A stretch of DNA of 64,000 bases from Segatella copri (GCF_009494395.1 NZ_VZCB01000060.1:19082-83081); one strand, 5' to 3'. Positions 52,998 through 62,546 are shown, counted from the first letter of the stretch. The notes: generated by a model from the letters alone, not told the origin. Numbers and translations are program-made.

Positions 52998-54332
52998 CTA
53001 TTTCACCTCAATCAGGAGCGGATTCTTCAATGCATCCAGATAATCCTTGATGCGGATTTGCCATTCGGCATAGCTTCTTACATCATATTTGCTCCATGCT
53101 GCACCGAAGTAGTAGCTGTATTTCTCCCCATTCTTCAAGCCACGCTTCAAGCCGAGGGCATGACCGGTGGCTCCATCGTGTTTCTTGTCGAAGAGCTGAT
53201 AGTAGGTATGGTCGATGCCTTCCGGAAAGAGAACTCCCACATATACTTGAGAATTGTTCACCTCGATATTGTCCGTAGGGTCAGCATAGCTTACGTAATC
53301 CTTGGCGAAGGTCTTGCTCTCGGTATCCTCCTCGTGGATTGGGAAACCGGTGGCGAAATCGGTAGGAGTGGTCAAGCCGTCGTACCATACGGTCATCTTG
53401 TTGAAGTTGCTGCCCTTGTCGAGCGAGATGATGCGGTGCTCCACCACGTTCTTCATATCGCCCACGGTAGATGGGTTGTAAGTCAGTTCTACGGTGAAGC
53501 GGAGCGGACCGTTATCCAGAATCTTGTAATCCTTGTAGCAGTAAGGCAAAATCTGATTCTTGCCCAACATCAGGCTTGGTGCACCAAGGCCCAATGTGGC
53601 TCCCACACGGTAGGGATCCAATCCGTTGCCATGGTCGAGATGGAAGGAGGTGAGGATATCCGTCTCTCGTGATTCTGTCTGAAGAGCCTTGATTTGCTTG
53701 GCAAGAGCAGCTGCCTTTGCTGCGTTCTTCTCTGCCTTCTGCTTCTTCTGCAAGGCTCTCACCTTGGCATCAATCTTATCGCCCTTGATATTTCCGTTCA
53801 TATCCTTGATGTATCGCTCGTAAACCACGGTATCCGGAGTATTCTTCACCCAGATGTCGGTACCGAAGGAACGCTCGCCGGTCTTCTGCAGGGCAGGGCC
53901 ATATACGCGGTAGGCGCATCTGTCGTTCTCCCATGCGATATCGTCTTTTCTTATCTTATAGAGAGCACCGGTGGTCCAAGTCTTCTGCTGGTAAGGCTTG
54001 CCGATGGATACGTAGTAAGTGGTGGATCCGTGAGGACGTATGCTTGCATCAATGAGCAGAAAGCCGTCGTGAGTAATCTGCGAGCCAATCTGCTGTCCTC
54101 GTTTGTTCTTCACGATGTAAGCCTCTCCCTTTTTAGGGGCAGCATTGCCCAGTTTCGCCTTCACCTCGTTCATGCTGAGGGAGATAAGCTCTGTGCGTGA
54201 TGCGGAAGTAGGATTGCTTACCACGATAGTGGCTTGCTGAGCATGGCAGTAGTTAGAACCTGCCAAAGCCAGGAGCATCATCAGGCTCTTGACCGTGGTG
54301 CCCTTCATCATTTTTCCATGAATCTTTTTCAT
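52998..54332 (-). CDS. Secreted DUF4861-family protein
   Basis: 444 residues with a signal peptide (about 1-31, NYCHAQ; a later ATG, MMKGTTVKSL, is a possible alternative start). The body matches DUF4861 as I know it: IRKDDIAWENDRCAYRVYGP, DILTSFHLDHGNGLDPYRVG, LGLGAPSLML and FPEGIDHTYYQ. The family is frequent in polysaccharide loci, often beside pectin enzymes, but its reaction is not firmly established. Odd: a Lys/Ala-rich coiled-coil insertion (about 185-225, VRALQKKQKAEKNAAKAAAL) interrupts the fold. It stands alone here, with no lyase or SusCD next to it. Confidence 0.84.
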   Translation of the reverse strand: MKKIHGKMMKGTTVKSLMMLLALAGSNYCHAQQATIVVSNPTSASRTELISLSMNEVKAKLGNAAPKKGEAYIVKNKRGQQIGSQITHDGFLLIDASIRPHGSTTYYVSIGKPYQQKTWTTGALYKIRKDDIAWENDRCAYRVYGPALQKTGERSFGTDIWVKNTPDTVVYERYIKDMNGNIKGDKIDAKVRALQKKQKAEKNAAKAAALAKQIKALQTESRETDILTSFHLDHGNGLDPYRVGATLGLGAPSLMLGKNQILPYCYKDYKILDNGPLRFTVELTYNPSTVGDMKNVVEHRIISLDKGSNFNKMTVWYDGLTTPTDFATGFPIHEEDTESKTFAKDYVSYADPTDNIEVNNSQVYVGVLFPEGIDHTYYQLFDKKHDGATGHALGLKRGLKNGEKYSYYFGAAWSKYDVRSYAEWQIRIKDYLDALKNPLLIEVK

Positions 54333-54388
54333 TTTGATTTGTTTGTTTTTATTTAATACGAATGAATAGTTGTAGATACTGAATAAAG

Positions 54389-54424
54389 ATTTCTCGCAGT
54401 TTTGTAGAAAGAACTGCGAGAAAT
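54389..54424. terminator. Terminator after the cyclophilin gene
   Basis: Perfect 13-bp stem (ATTTCTCGCAGTT / AACTGCGAGAAAT). Confidence 0.85.
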
Positions 54425-54429
54425 GCCTT

Positions 54430-55176
54430 TTATTCTTCTATAACAGAGATATCCATGCTGATATCCTCCTTAGGTCTATCACCACGCAATGTTTCGCAGT
54501 TCTGAATCTTCTCTACGATGTCAAGTCCTTCCTCCACTTCACCGAAAACGGTGTATTGGTTATCGAGGAAAGGTGTTCCGCCTACTTCAGTGTAAGCCTT
54601 CTGCTGCTCCTCGGTAAACTTTGGGTAACCCTGCTCCTTGCAGCGCTTCTTGGTTTCATCCACCAGTTTATCCTGTAGTTTCATTAAGCCTTCGCGGTCG
54701 CGGTTGCGGCGGAAGTTCATAATTTCATCATGATGCTCCTTGGCAAGCTGGTTGAAGATATTCTGCTCCATCTGCATGCCCATCTGCTTCTCCATCTGTT
54801 TCAGTTCGTTCTGCTTGTAGGTCTTTCCCCATACAATATAAAACTGGCTGCCGCTGCTCTCACGGTTAGGGTTCACCTCGTCGCCAAGGCGTGCAGCGCT
54901 CAAGGCACCACGCTTGTGGAAAAGTTGTGGATAAACGAACTCGGCCGGGATAGTGTAATCAGGTCCGCCCGTGCCCAGCATTTTGCCTTTAGGAGCGCCC
55001 TTGCTCTCTGGGTCACCGCCCTGGATCATGAAATCCTTGATGACACGGTGGAAGAGTGTGCCATCGAAATATCTCTCCTTTGCCAACTTGATGAAGTTGT
55101 CACGATGCTGAGGTGTCTCGTCGTAGAGGCGAACCTTGATGTCGCCCTCTGATGTCTTTATCAATACTTTAGCCAT
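54430..55176 (-). CDS. Cyclophilin-type peptidyl-prolyl isomerase
   Basis: 248 residues, no signal peptide, so cytoplasmic. Cyclophilin core: FHRVIKDFMIQGGDPESKG (catalytic Arg and Phe), SGSQFYIVWG and NQYTVFGEVEEGLDIVEKIQ. A helical insertion rich in Met/Gln/Lys (about 118-185, ELKQMEKQMGMQMEQNIFNQ) splits the domain, as in other Bacteroidetes members. It is 65 bases downstream of a small gene on the same strand, with its own terminator at 54389. Confidence 0.91.
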   Translation of the reverse strand: MAKVLIKTSEGDIKVRLYDETPQHRDNFIKLAKERYFDGTLFHRVIKDFMIQGGDPESKGAPKGKMLGTGGPDYTIPAEFVYPQLFHKRGALSAARLGDEVNPNRESSGSQFYIVWGKTYKQNELKQMEKQMGMQMEQNIFNQLAKEHHDEIMNFRRNRDREGLMKLQDKLVDETKKRCKEQGYPKFTEEQQKAYTEVGGTPFLDNQYTVFGEVEEGLDIVEKIQNCETLRGDRPKEDISMDISVIEE

Positions 55177-55241
55177 AATAATTTATAATCAGTATATTTT
55201 ATTAATCGGTATATGTCGTAATCAGTATGTTTTTTACCTTT

Positions 55242-55604
55242 TTATTTTTCGTAATACTCATTCCACTGCTTCATAGCCTCCTGCCAGTCGGTCTGTTCAC
55301 CGCTGGCTACAGCTTCCTTCTGTCTCTCAGCCTCGTCGCGAGCCTTGTCTCTTGCACGTTTTGCCTTCATAGCCTCGATGGTGGCATCGTCGAGAATCTG
55401 GATAGCTCCACGCTTGATGGCATCCTGCAGTTCCTCCTCGCCGAAAGCCTTGCCAGGCTCATTGAAGTCAGAGATATTGAATTCATAATCCACGCGAAGG
55501 TCGTGGCGTATCATTTTCTGTTGTAAACGGTTGCCTGCGTTCTTGAGTCGCAGCAACTTGCCGATTTCTTTGATTTCTCCTGCTGAGTATTTATTTCTTC
55601 CCAT
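55242..55604 (-). CDS. Small helical protein of unknown function
   Basis: 120 residues, no signal peptide, highly charged. It starts MGRNKYSAGEIKEIGKLLRL, has a middle segment VDYEFNISDFNEPGKAFGEEEL and ends with a long charged helix (RARDKARDEAERQK) and DWQEAMKQWNEYYEK. No family recognised. It precedes the cyclophilin gene by 65 bases and may share its transcript. Confidence 0.68.
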   Translation of the reverse strand: MGRNKYSAGEIKEIGKLLRLKNAGNRLQQKMIRHDLRVDYEFNISDFNEPGKAFGEEELQDAIKRGAIQILDDATIEAMKAKRARDKARDEAERQKEAVASGEQTDWQEAMKQWNEYYEK

Positions 55605-55689
55605 TAATATGATTTGATATTATTATTTCTGTGTGCAAAATTAAGCATAATCCTCGATAAAACCAAGAAAAGTTTCAAGGAATTCACAA

Positions 55690-55755
55690 AAGAGTCCTTT
55701 TCTCCTTTTACTTTTTTGCCCTTTTTACTTTTTTCTCCTTTTGCCTTTTTACCTT
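55690..55755. repeat. Low-complexity CTTTTT-rich repeat, about 16-17-bp period
   Basis: Plus strand repeats of CTTTTACTTTTTTGCC and CTTTTTACTTTTTTCTC; the minus strand is purine-only A/G apart from single T/C. It lies between the HAD gene stop and the small helical gene. Confidence 0.6.
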
Positions 55756-55759
55756 TAAA

Positions 55760-56614
55760 TCACTTCCATGCCTTCTTCTGGTTCAGCTCTATCAGACGGT
55801 CGAATTCAAAATCGGCTTTGATTTTATCCAATATTCTCTTTACGATGATATTCATCACGCTTCCTTTGCTGTAGTTGGCAGAGCACATGAAGTTTACTCG
55901 TCCCTCCTTGACAAGCTGGCAGGCTGTTTTCTGTTTATCCTCGTTATCATATACAGCAATCGAGTGGCCGCCATGTTCCTTTACCATCTTCATGCAAGGC
56001 ACATCGGTTTCTCCATCTCCGAAGTATATCATTCGGGGGAAAGGGATAGGGCGCTTTTCGTCGGGGATATACTGGTTCACTCTTCTGTTGTCGCTCACCT
56101 GTTTGATACCTTTGTTGATTTTGAAGAGGAATTGCGTTTTGGTAGTATAGTCTACGGCTACGGCTGGCCAATAGGCGATTCCCTCCTTGTTGTAGAGAAA
56201 GGAGCAGGCGTAGATGTTCTCAAATTCGTGGGCGATAGGTGTACCCTCTATCATCTCCTTCAGTCCCGAGGAGTTGATGTAGTGCTTTACGTCCAGTCCG
56301 ATACTGTTGCCATATTCATTCACGAGCGAAAACCATTGTTTTACGCCGCGGAACAGTTCTACATCCTTGCCGAATTTCTGAAAAGATTCCCGGGTGAGCG
56401 AGATATTGTTCTTCTTGGCTTCGTCGAGCATCAGATACATATAGGTCAAAATGCCGTTGGCATCCTTACCCTCTGCAAACTTTCTGTTTTTCTCCCAGAA
56501 CTCGTCTTTTGTCTTGCCTGTAGCCTGTATGAATCCAAACTCCTGCATATTGCCCGGCGACAGTGTGCCGTCGAAATCATAAACCAGCGCTACCTGTGGT
56601 CTCTTCTTTGCCAT
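55760..56614 (-). CDS. HAD-superfamily hydrolase
   Basis: 284 residues, cytoplasmic. Motif I VYDFDGTLSPG (nucleophile Asp about residue 13), motif II with Ser in YINSSGLKEMIEG, motif III Lys region (KTQFLFKINKGI) and motif IV YFGDGETDVPCM. A helical cap of about 90 residues sits between motifs I and II. Substrate unknown; the cap and DGTLSPG type resemble phosphoserine-phosphatase-like members. No functional link to neighbours is evident. Confidence 0.87.
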   Translation of the reverse strand: MAKKRPQVALVYDFDGTLSPGNMQEFGFIQATGKTKDEFWEKNRKFAEGKDANGILTYMYLMLDEAKKNNISLTRESFQKFGKDVELFRGVKQWFSLVNEYGNSIGLDVKHYINSSGLKEMIEGTPIAHEFENIYACSFLYNKEGIAYWPAVAVDYTTKTQFLFKINKGIKQVSDNRRVNQYIPDEKRPIPFPRMIYFGDGETDVPCMKMVKEHGGHSIAVYDNEDKQKTACQLVKEGRVNFMCSANYSKGSVMNIIVKRILDKIKADFEFDRLIELNQKKAWK

Positions 56615-56757
56615 ATCTCGTTCTCCTTTCTTTTATATTTACCCTAAACTATCTATCTCTTTTTGGGGCGATGTTCTTTCTCCCTTAATTTGCAAATATA
56701 CATAATTTTCAGCGAATTAGCAAACTATTGGGATATAAAAAAACATAATGAAACAAA

Positions 56758-56797
56758 AAAGGCGTACAAAACCCATTTCTAAGCATTGTACGCCTTT
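56758..56797. terminator. Terminator after dnaK
   Basis: Perfect 11-bp stem (AAAGGCGTACA / TGTACGCCTTT). Confidence 0.86.
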
Positions 56798-56814
56798 ATT
56801 ATAATATTAGTCTA

Positions 56815-58719
56815 TTACTTAACTTCTTCGAAATCTGCATCCTGTACGTCTTGGGTGCCATCGTTACCGCCCTGTGCCTGCTGACCGCCCTGTGCACCCT
56901 GAGGACCTGCCTGCTGGCCGCCCTGATACATCTGCTGAGAAGCAGCCTGCATGACGGTGTTCAAGTTGTTGATAGCAGAATCGATGGCTGCAACATCACC
57001 AGCCTTGTGAGCATCCTTCAACTGCTGCAATGCCTGCTCGATGCCTGGCTTCTTGTCTGCAGGAATCTTATCACCGTTATCCTTCAAGAAGTTCTCGGTG
57101 GTGAAGATCATACTGTCTGCCTGGTTCATCTTGTCGATTTTCTCGCGCTCAGCCTTATCAGCAGCAGCGTTCTGCTCTGCCTCTGCCTTCATGCGGTTGA
57201 TCTCGTCCTCGCTCAAGCCAGATGAAGCCTCGATGCGGATGCTCTGCTCCTTACCGGTAGCCTTATCCTTAGCTGATACGTTCAAGATACCGTTGGCATC
57301 GATATCGAAAGTAACCTCAATCTGAGGAACACCACGGCGAGCTGGAGCAATACCTGTAAGGTTGAACTGACCGATGCTCTTGTTCTGAGCTGCCATTGGG
57401 CGCTCACCCTGCAATACGTGGATGGTAACCTCTGTCTGGTTATCAGCTGCTGTAGAGAATACCTCGCTCTTCTTGCAAGGGATAGTAGAGTTAGCATCGA
57501 TGAGCTTGGTCATTACACCACCCATAGTCTCGATACCGAGAGTCAATGGAGTAACGTCGAGCAATACGATGTCACCAACACCCTCTTCCTTGTTCAGGAT
57601 GGCACCCTGGATAGCTGCACCTACTGCAACAACCTCATCTGGGTTAACACCCTTAGAAGGCTCCTTGCCGAAGTAGTTCTTAACGAGTGTCTGAACGGCT
57701 GGGATACGGCTTGAACCACCAACCAGGATAACCTCGTCGATATCTGATGTAGAGAGCTTAGCATCACGAACGGCATTCTGGCAAGGTACCAAGCAAGCCT
57801 GAATCAGGTTGTGAGCCAACTGCTCGAACTGTGCACGGGTCAAAGTCTTAACCAAGTGCTTTGGCATACCGTCAACGGCTGTGATGTATGGCAAGTTGAT
57901 TTCGGTAGATGTAGAGCTTGACAACTCAATCTTTGCCTTCTCAGCTGCCTCCTTCAAGCGCTGCATGGCCATAGGATCCTTGCGGAGATCTACGCCTTCC
58001 TCTGCCTTGAAACCATCAGCCAACCAGTTGATGATTACCTGGTCGAAGTCATCACCACCCAGGTGAGTATCACCATTGGTAGAAAGTACCTCGAATACGC
58101 CGCCACCGAACTCAAGGATAGAGATATCGAATGTACCACCACCCAGGTCGAATACGGCAATCTTCATATCCTTGTTGGCCTTGTCAACACCGTAAGCCAA
58201 AGCTGCGGCTGTAGGCTCATTTACGATACGCTGAACGTTCAAACCTGCAATCTGACCAGCCTCCTTAGTAGCCTGACGCTGAGAGTCAGAGAAGTAAGCA
58301 GGAACTGTGATGACTGCATCTGTAACCTCCTGTCCGAGATAATCCTCTGCAGTCTTCTTCATCTTCTGGAGAACCATTGCAGAAATCTCCTGTGGAGTAT
58401 ATTTGCGACCCTCGATTTCAACACGTGGATAACCACCCTCGTTTACTACTGTATAAGGCATTGCCTCAGCCTCTTTCTGGCTCTGAGCGTATGTCTCACC
58501 CATGAAACGCTTGATAGAATATACTGTGTTCTTAGGGTTTGTGATGGCCTGACGCTTAGCAGGATCACCTACCTTGCGGTCACCATCCTTAACGAAACCT
58601 ACTACTGATGGAGTAGTACGCTTACCTTCACTGTTAGCGATTACAACTGGTTCGCTACCTTCGAAAACGGCAACACAACTGTTTGTGGTACCCAAGTCAA
58701 TTCCAATTACTTTTCCCAT
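56815..58719 (-). CDS. dnaK: Chaperone DnaK (Hsp70)
   Basis: ATP-driven folding chaperone, 634 residues. Nucleotide-binding domain signatures [28 protein letters not shown] and [13 protein letters not shown]. The substrate-binding domain starts near 395 ([16 protein letters not shown]). A Gly/Gln-rich tail ends DADFEEVK, the usual DnaK end. It is not followed by dnaJ or grpE. Its upstream region lacks a TAnnTTTG box but has a sigma-54-like element at 58853-58869 with symmetric sites upstream, giving a leader of about 120 bases. A separate terminator isolates it from recA. Confidence 0.97.
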   Translation of the reverse strand: MGKVIGIDLGTTNSCVAVFEGSEPVVIANSEGKRTTPSVVGFVKDGDRKVGDPAKRQAITNPKNTVYSIKRFMGETYAQSQKEAEAMPYTVVNEGGYPRVEIEGRKYTPQEISAMVLQKMKKTAEDYLGQEVTDAVITVPAYFSDSQRQATKEAGQIAGLNVQRIVNEPTAAALAYGVDKANKDMKIAVFDLGGGTFDISILEFGGGVFEVLSTNGDTHLGGDDFDQVIINWLADGFKAEEGVDLRKDPMAMQRLKEAAEKAKIELSSSTSTEINLPYITAVDGMPKHLVKTLTRAQFEQLAHNLIQACLVPCQNAVRDAKLSTSDIDEVILVGGSSRIPAVQTLVKNYFGKEPSKGVNPDEVVAVGAAIQGAILNKEEGVGDIVLLDVTPLTLGIETMGGVMTKLIDANSTIPCKKSEVFSTAADNQTEVTIHVLQGERPMAAQNKSIGQFNLTGIAPARRGVPQIEVTFDIDANGILNVSAKDKATGKEQSIRIEASSGLSEDEINRMKAEAEQNAAADKAEREKIDKMNQADSMIFTTENFLKDNGDKIPADKKPGIEQALQQLKDAHKAGDVAAIDSAINNLNTVMQAASQQMYQGGQQAGPQGAQGGQQAQGGNDGTQDVQDADFEEVK

Positions 58720-58852
58720 GATTATATCTTTTTTTTATTTTTTCGTTATTAATATTGTTATTTATCTCATGAATCGCTGCCTTCGGGGAAGTCTGCCGAA
58801 GATATGCATCTGTCGGGAACCTCCTGAACTCAGCGTTCACGCTTTCCTTAAT

Positions 58853-58869
58853 AACAAAGCATGTGCCAA
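58853..58869 (-). promoter_or_regulatory. Sigma-54-like -24/-12 promoter of dnaK
   Basis: Minus strand TTGGCACATGCTTTGTT fits TGGCAC-N5-TTGC with one mismatch (TTGT), keeping the GG to G(C/T) spacing of 10. The 58720-59011 gap also holds the recA terminator and the sites at 58891. Confidence 0.55.
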
Positions 58870-58890
58870 GGGAATTTTAGTTCAAGGTGG

Positions 58891-58917
58891 CTGACAAGGT
58901 GTCAGATGATGCTGACA
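58891..58917 (-). promoter_or_regulatory. Alternating inverted repeats TGTCAG/CTGACA upstream of dnaK
   Basis: CTGACA (58891), TGTCAG (58900) and CTGACA (58912) form two overlapping palindromes with 3- and 6-base centres, about 21 bases upstream of the -24 element. Candidate binding site of an enhancer-type activator. Confidence 0.5.
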
Positions 58918-58920
58918 AAA

Positions 58921-58977
58921 TAAAAGGAATCAAGATATAGGAGGCGATAAAATGTCGCATTCCCAATCTTGATTCCT
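58921..58977 (-). terminator. Terminator after recA
   Basis: Perfect 12-bp stem (AGGAATCAAGAT / ATCTTGATTCCT) with a 29-base loop and TTTTA on the minus strand. Confidence 0.82.
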
Positions 58978-59011
58978 CTATATATAATAAGGTGTAAAAC
59001 CTTATCTTACT

Positions 59012-60043
59012 TTATTTCTGCTCCTTGGCAGCAAGTGCTTCGCGAACCTTAGTCTCCAGTTCGTCGAGAAGTTCAGGGTTATCCTTGAGCAATGCCTTGC
59101 AGGCATCGGCACCCTGTCCGAGTTTAGAACCGCCATAGCTATACCAGCTGCCGCTCTTTTCGATGATGTCGTTGGCTACTGCCAGACCGAATACCTCACC
59201 GGCACGGCTGATGCCTTCGCCAAACATGATGTCGAACTCAGCCTTGCGGAAAGGAGGAGCCACCTTGTTCTTCACAACCTTTACGCGAACCAGATTACCT
59301 ACTACCTCATCGCCATCCTTGATGGCTGTTGCCTTGCGGATATCCAAACGCACTGATGCATAGAACTTCAATGCATTACCACCGGTGGTTGTCTCTGGGT
59401 TGCCGAACATAACACCAATCTTCTCGCGCAACTGGTTGATGAAGATGCAGGTAGTGTTGGTCTTGCTGATGGTAGAAGTGAGCTTGCGGAGAGCCTGACT
59501 CATCAATCGAGCCTGTAGACCTACCACATTGTCACCCATATCGCCTTCGATTTCCTTCTTAGGAGTCAAGGCGGCTACAGAGTCAACAACTACGATGTCT
59601 ACAGCAGCAGAACTGATCAGCTGGTCTGCAATCTGTAGCGCCTGCTCACCGTTATCCGGTTGTGAAATCCACAAGTTATCAACATCAACGCCCAATTTAG
59701 CCGCATAGAAACGGTCGAAAGCGTGCTCTGCATCAATGAAAGCAGCGATACCGCCAGCCTTCTGAGCCTCTGCGATGGCATGGATAGCCAATGTTGTCTT
59801 ACCGGAAGATTCCGGACCATAAATTTCGATGATACGTCCCTTAGGATAACCGCCTACGCCCAGTGCATTGTCGAGAGCGATACTGCCTGTAGGGATAACT
59901 TCGATATTCTCAACGTGCTCATCGCCGAGTTTCATGATAGAGCCCTTACCGAAGTCCTTTTCTATCTTTGCCATGGCTGCCTGAAGGGCTTTCAGCTTGC
60001 CTTCATTGGGATTCAATTTTCCCTCTTGCATTTCTTTTGCCAT
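59012..60043 (-). CDS. recA: Recombinase RecA
   Basis: Homologous recombination and SOS activation. 343 residues. Walker [10 protein letters not shown], Walker [13 protein letters not shown], and signatures [20 protein letters not shown] and [19 protein letters not shown]. It starts 19 bases after the carboxynorspermidine dehydrogenase-like gene on the same strand, with no promoter box in the gap. It is therefore probably the last gene of that transcription unit. No LexA-type operator is seen in the gap. Confidence 0.97.
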   Translation of the reverse strand: MAKEMQEGKLNPNEGKLKALQAAMAKIEKDFGKGSIMKLGDEHVENIEVIPTGSIALDNALGVGGYPKGRIIEIYGPESSGKTTLAIHAIAEAQKAGGIAAFIDAEHAFDRFYAAKLGVDVDNLWISQPDNGEQALQIADQLISSAAVDIVVVDSVAALTPKKEIEGDMGDNVVGLQARLMSQALRKLTSTISKTNTTCIFINQLREKIGVMFGNPETTTGGNALKFYASVRLDIRKATAIKDGDEVVGNLVRVKVVKNKVAPPFRKAEFDIMFGEGISRAGEVFGLAVANDIIEKSGSWYSYGGSKLGQGADACKALLKDNPELLDELETKVREALAAKEQK

Positions 60044-60062
60044 ATCTTATTTAGTTTAAAGT

Positions 60063-61304
60063 TTAGTCAATTTCCAAATCGCCATCAAACACCTCGTGCC
60101 ATGGCAATCCCTGCTTGTTGAGCTGCTCCATGAATGGATCTGGATCGAACTCCTCTACGTTCCAAACGCCTGGCTTCTTCCAGATGCCCTTGAGGAACAT
60201 CATGGCACCAATCATGGCTGGCACACCAGTGGTGTAGCTTACGCCCTGCATACCGGTTTCGTTGTAAGCCTCCTGGTGCTTGCAGTTGTTGTAAACGTAG
60301 TAGGTGCGCTCCTTGCCATCCTTCTTACCACGGATGCGGCAACCGATAGATGTTTCGCCATCATAGTTCTCACCGAGATCCTGTGGGTTAGGCAATACGG
60401 CCTTGAGGAACTGCAATGGAACAATCTTTACCTTGGCTGTCTTGCCGGAACCGTCAGCCAATGGAGCCTCGTACTCGATTTCGTCGATACGGCTCATGCC
60501 GAGGTTCTGAATGCAGTCGAGGTAGGTGAGATACTGCTGACCGAAGGTCATCCAGAAGCGTGCCTCCTTGATGGTAGGGTAGTTCTTTACCAGGCTCTCC
60601 AACTCCTCGTGGTGCATCAGATAGCTCTCGCGAGGACCGATGTTAGGGTAGGTGAGAGGCTTGTGGATAGAGAGAGGGTCGGTTTCGATCCATTCGCCAT
60701 CCTTATACCAGAGTCCCTTCTGGGTAATCTCGCGGATATTGATTTCAGGGTTGAAGTTGGTTGCGAAAGCCTTGTGATGGTTTCCGGCGTTGCAATCCAC
60801 GATGTCGAGCACCTCAATCTCATCGAAGTGATGCTTGGCAGCGTATGCGGTGAAGATGCCGGATACACCTGGGTCGAAGCCGCAACCGAGGATAGCGCAG
60901 AGACCTGCCTGCTCGAACTTATCCTTGTAAGCCCACTGCCATGAGTACTCGAAGTGAGCCTCGTCCTTTGGCTCATAGTTAGCGGTATCCATATAGTTGC
61001 AACCGCAAGCCAGACAAGCATCCATGATGGTGAGATCCTGGTAAGGCAAAGCGAGGTTGATGACAAGTTCAGGCTTGTAGCTATTGAAGAGAGCCTTCAA
61101 CTGCTCAACGTCGTCGGCATCCACCTCAGCTGTCTGAATATCCATCTTGTAGCCTTTTGCGTGGATATCCTTAACTAGCTTATCGCACTTTTCTTTGCGA
61201 CGGCTAGCAATCATAAACTCGGTGAAAACGTCCTGGTTCTGGACGATTTTGAAGGCAGCCACGGTAGCCACGCCACCTGCGCCAATCATAAGTACTCTAC
61301 TCAT
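60063..61304 (-). CDS. Saccharopine dehydrogenase-family enzyme, probable carboxynorspermidine synthase
   Basis: 413 residues. N-terminal Rossmann fold (VLMIGAGGVATVAAF), substrate domain with LPYQDLTIMDACLACGCNYM, CGFDPGVSGIFTAYA and GETSIGCRIRG. Length and strings match the carboxynorspermidine/carboxyspermidine dehydrogenase branch, which reductively condenses aspartate semialdehyde with a diamine in spermidine synthesis. The decarboxylase partner is not in the window. It sits between a DUF6621-like gene (30 bases upstream) and recA (19 bases downstream). Confidence 0.87.
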   Translation of the reverse strand: MSRVLMIGAGGVATVAAFKIVQNQDVFTEFMIASRRKEKCDKLVKDIHAKGYKMDIQTAEVDADDVEQLKALFNSYKPELVINLALPYQDLTIMDACLACGCNYMDTANYEPKDEAHFEYSWQWAYKDKFEQAGLCAILGCGFDPGVSGIFTAYAAKHHFDEIEVLDIVDCNAGNHHKAFATNFNPEINIREITQKGLWYKDGEWIETDPLSIHKPLTYPNIGPRESYLMHHEELESLVKNYPTIKEARFWMTFGQQYLTYLDCIQNLGMSRIDEIEYEAPLADGSGKTAKVKIVPLQFLKAVLPNPQDLGENYDGETSIGCRIRGKKDGKERTYYVYNNCKHQEAYNETGMQGVSYTTGVPAMIGAMMFLKGIWKKPGVWNVEEFDPDPFMEQLNKQGLPWHEVFDGDLEID

Positions 61305-61334
61305 TTTTTATCTTTAATGTTAAGTGTTTAATGT

Positions 61335-61943
61335 TTACTTTATCTCATTTGCCGAAATTCCCAGGGCATTCATGAGCGAATATCCGAGAATCTCCTGTCT
61401 GAAGTTGCCGCCTGGCATGGGCTGCATGGCAAAGAGGGTGATGCGCTTGTCATCGTCATCTACCTTGCGGAGTATCTCGCGGAGTCGGTCGTAGGCATCT
61501 CCATTCTCCGAATTTGGGATTACCATCACTCGCTTCACCTCCTTGGCGTTGCATACGGTGCGTGCCACATCTACGAGGAAGTCATCCTTGCCTACCATCT
61601 TCTCCTCTGTAGGATAAGAAGAGATGATGAATTCTCCGAGCTTATCATCCTTGAAAGCCTGAGCGTTCAGATCCTTCTCATAGTTGGCAGGGCGGAAGTT
61701 CTTCATCGCCATCGACTGTTTGTCGTGGATAAGCACAACCTGTGTCTCGTGCTCGCCCTCTCTCAGACCTCCGTCAAGGGCAATGCAGACTGCCCATTGT
61801 GCCATATCGGCTGGTTGGATGCGACGGTTAATCATTCGTTCGAAGTTGACTATCAGGTCGAAAGCCACTCGGTCGATATAGTCGGCATCAGCGATAATTA
61901 CATTCTCGCTCCATTTTATATTGTTTGTATCTAATGTATTCAT
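61335..61943 (-). CDS. DUF6621-like cytosolic protein
   Basis: 202 residues from the preferred ATG at 61943 (MNTLDTNNIKWSENVIIADA). An upstream in-frame ATG at 61988 would add 15 hydrophobic residues, but the conserved body begins after the second Met. Visible: DRVAFDLIVNFERMINRRIQ, WAVCIALDGGLREGEHETQV, ISSYPTEEKM and MQPMPGGNFRQEILGYSLMN. It resembles the Bacteroidales DUF6621 family as I recall it; function unknown. A promoter box TAAATTTG lies at 62013-62020 (minus). First gene of the unit leading to recA. Confidence 0.75.
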   Translation of the reverse strand: MNTLDTNNIKWSENVIIADADYIDRVAFDLIVNFERMINRRIQPADMAQWAVCIALDGGLREGEHETQVVLIHDKQSMAMKNFRPANYEKDLNAQAFKDDKLGEFIISSYPTEEKMVGKDDFLVDVARTVCNAKEVKRVMVIPNSENGDAYDRLREILRKVDDDDKRITLFAMQPMPGGNFRQEILGYSLMNALGISANEIK

Positions 61944-62012
61944 TGGTGCAAAAATTAAGCAAACGAGCATGATGAAAGCTGCTTTCAAATTGTCGAGTGC
62001 AGATTATTTCTG

Positions 62013-62020
62013 CAAATTTA
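62013..62020 (-). promoter_or_regulatory. -7 box of the DUF6621-carboxynorspermidine-recA unit (TAAATTTG)
   Basis: Minus-strand TAAATTTG followed by CAG. An imperfect palindrome of ACGAAAT/ATTTCGT type overlaps it (62018-62036). Confidence 0.52.
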
Positions 62021-62068
62021 CGAATAAATTTCGTAATTAAGGCATTTTGAAAATATAAAATAATAAAA

Positions 62069-62113
62069 AAGATAGTATTTTCATCATTTCTTCATTTGAT
62101 GGAATACTATCTT
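62069..62113. terminator. Terminator after crcB
   Basis: AAGATAGTATTTTCATCA pairs with TGATGGAATACTATCTT with one bulge; T run on the minus strand. Confidence 0.78.
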
Positions 62114-62165
62114 CTGTATTTTATGTGATAATCCGGGGCTTCTTCCTCCTATCCTCCGAAGTTTC

Positions 62166-62546
62166 TCATGCAATCATCTTCGCCAGATAATGTCCGGCGA
62201 GAACGGCGATAAGTCCCAGCGCCAGACTTCCGAAGAGATAGAACATCATATAGAGGTAATTTTCCTCCTTCATCAATCCCGCCCCCTCGTTCATGAAGGT
62301 CGAGAAGGTGGTGAATCCTCCGCAGAACCCCGTGGTGAGCAGCAGTTTGGCAGATGGCGACATCCATCCCCCTTCCCGCCAGTTCAATCCCGAGAGAAAC
62401 CCGATGATGAGGCATCCTGCCACATTCACCGCCATGGTTCCGAAAGGAAAGGCAATCACCGTGCAGGATTGCACCATCTTCGATACCCAATATCTCATGC
62501 CGCCCCCGAAGAAGCTGCCGATGCTTACTATCAATATTTCTTTCAT
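62166..62546 (-). CDS. crcB: Fluoride exporter CrcB (Fluc)
   Basis: Small dual-topology membrane channel that removes fluoride. 126 residues, four hydrophobic helices; motifs GSFFGGGMRYWVS, FGTMAVNVAGCLIIGFLSG and GFCGGFTTFSTFMNE match the family. A Shine-Dalgarno-like AAGGAG precedes the ATG. Promoter box TACTTTTG on the minus strand at 62609-62616. The 65-base leader is AT-rich and shows no fluoride-riboswitch core by eye. Single-copy crcB would act as a homodimer. Confidence 0.93.
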   Translation of the reverse strand: MKEILIVSIGSFFGGGMRYWVSKMVQSCTVIAFPFGTMAVNVAGCLIIGFLSGLNWREGGWMSPSAKLLLTTGFCGGFTTFSTFMNEGAGLMKEENYLYMMFYLFGSLALGLIAVLAGHYLAKMIA

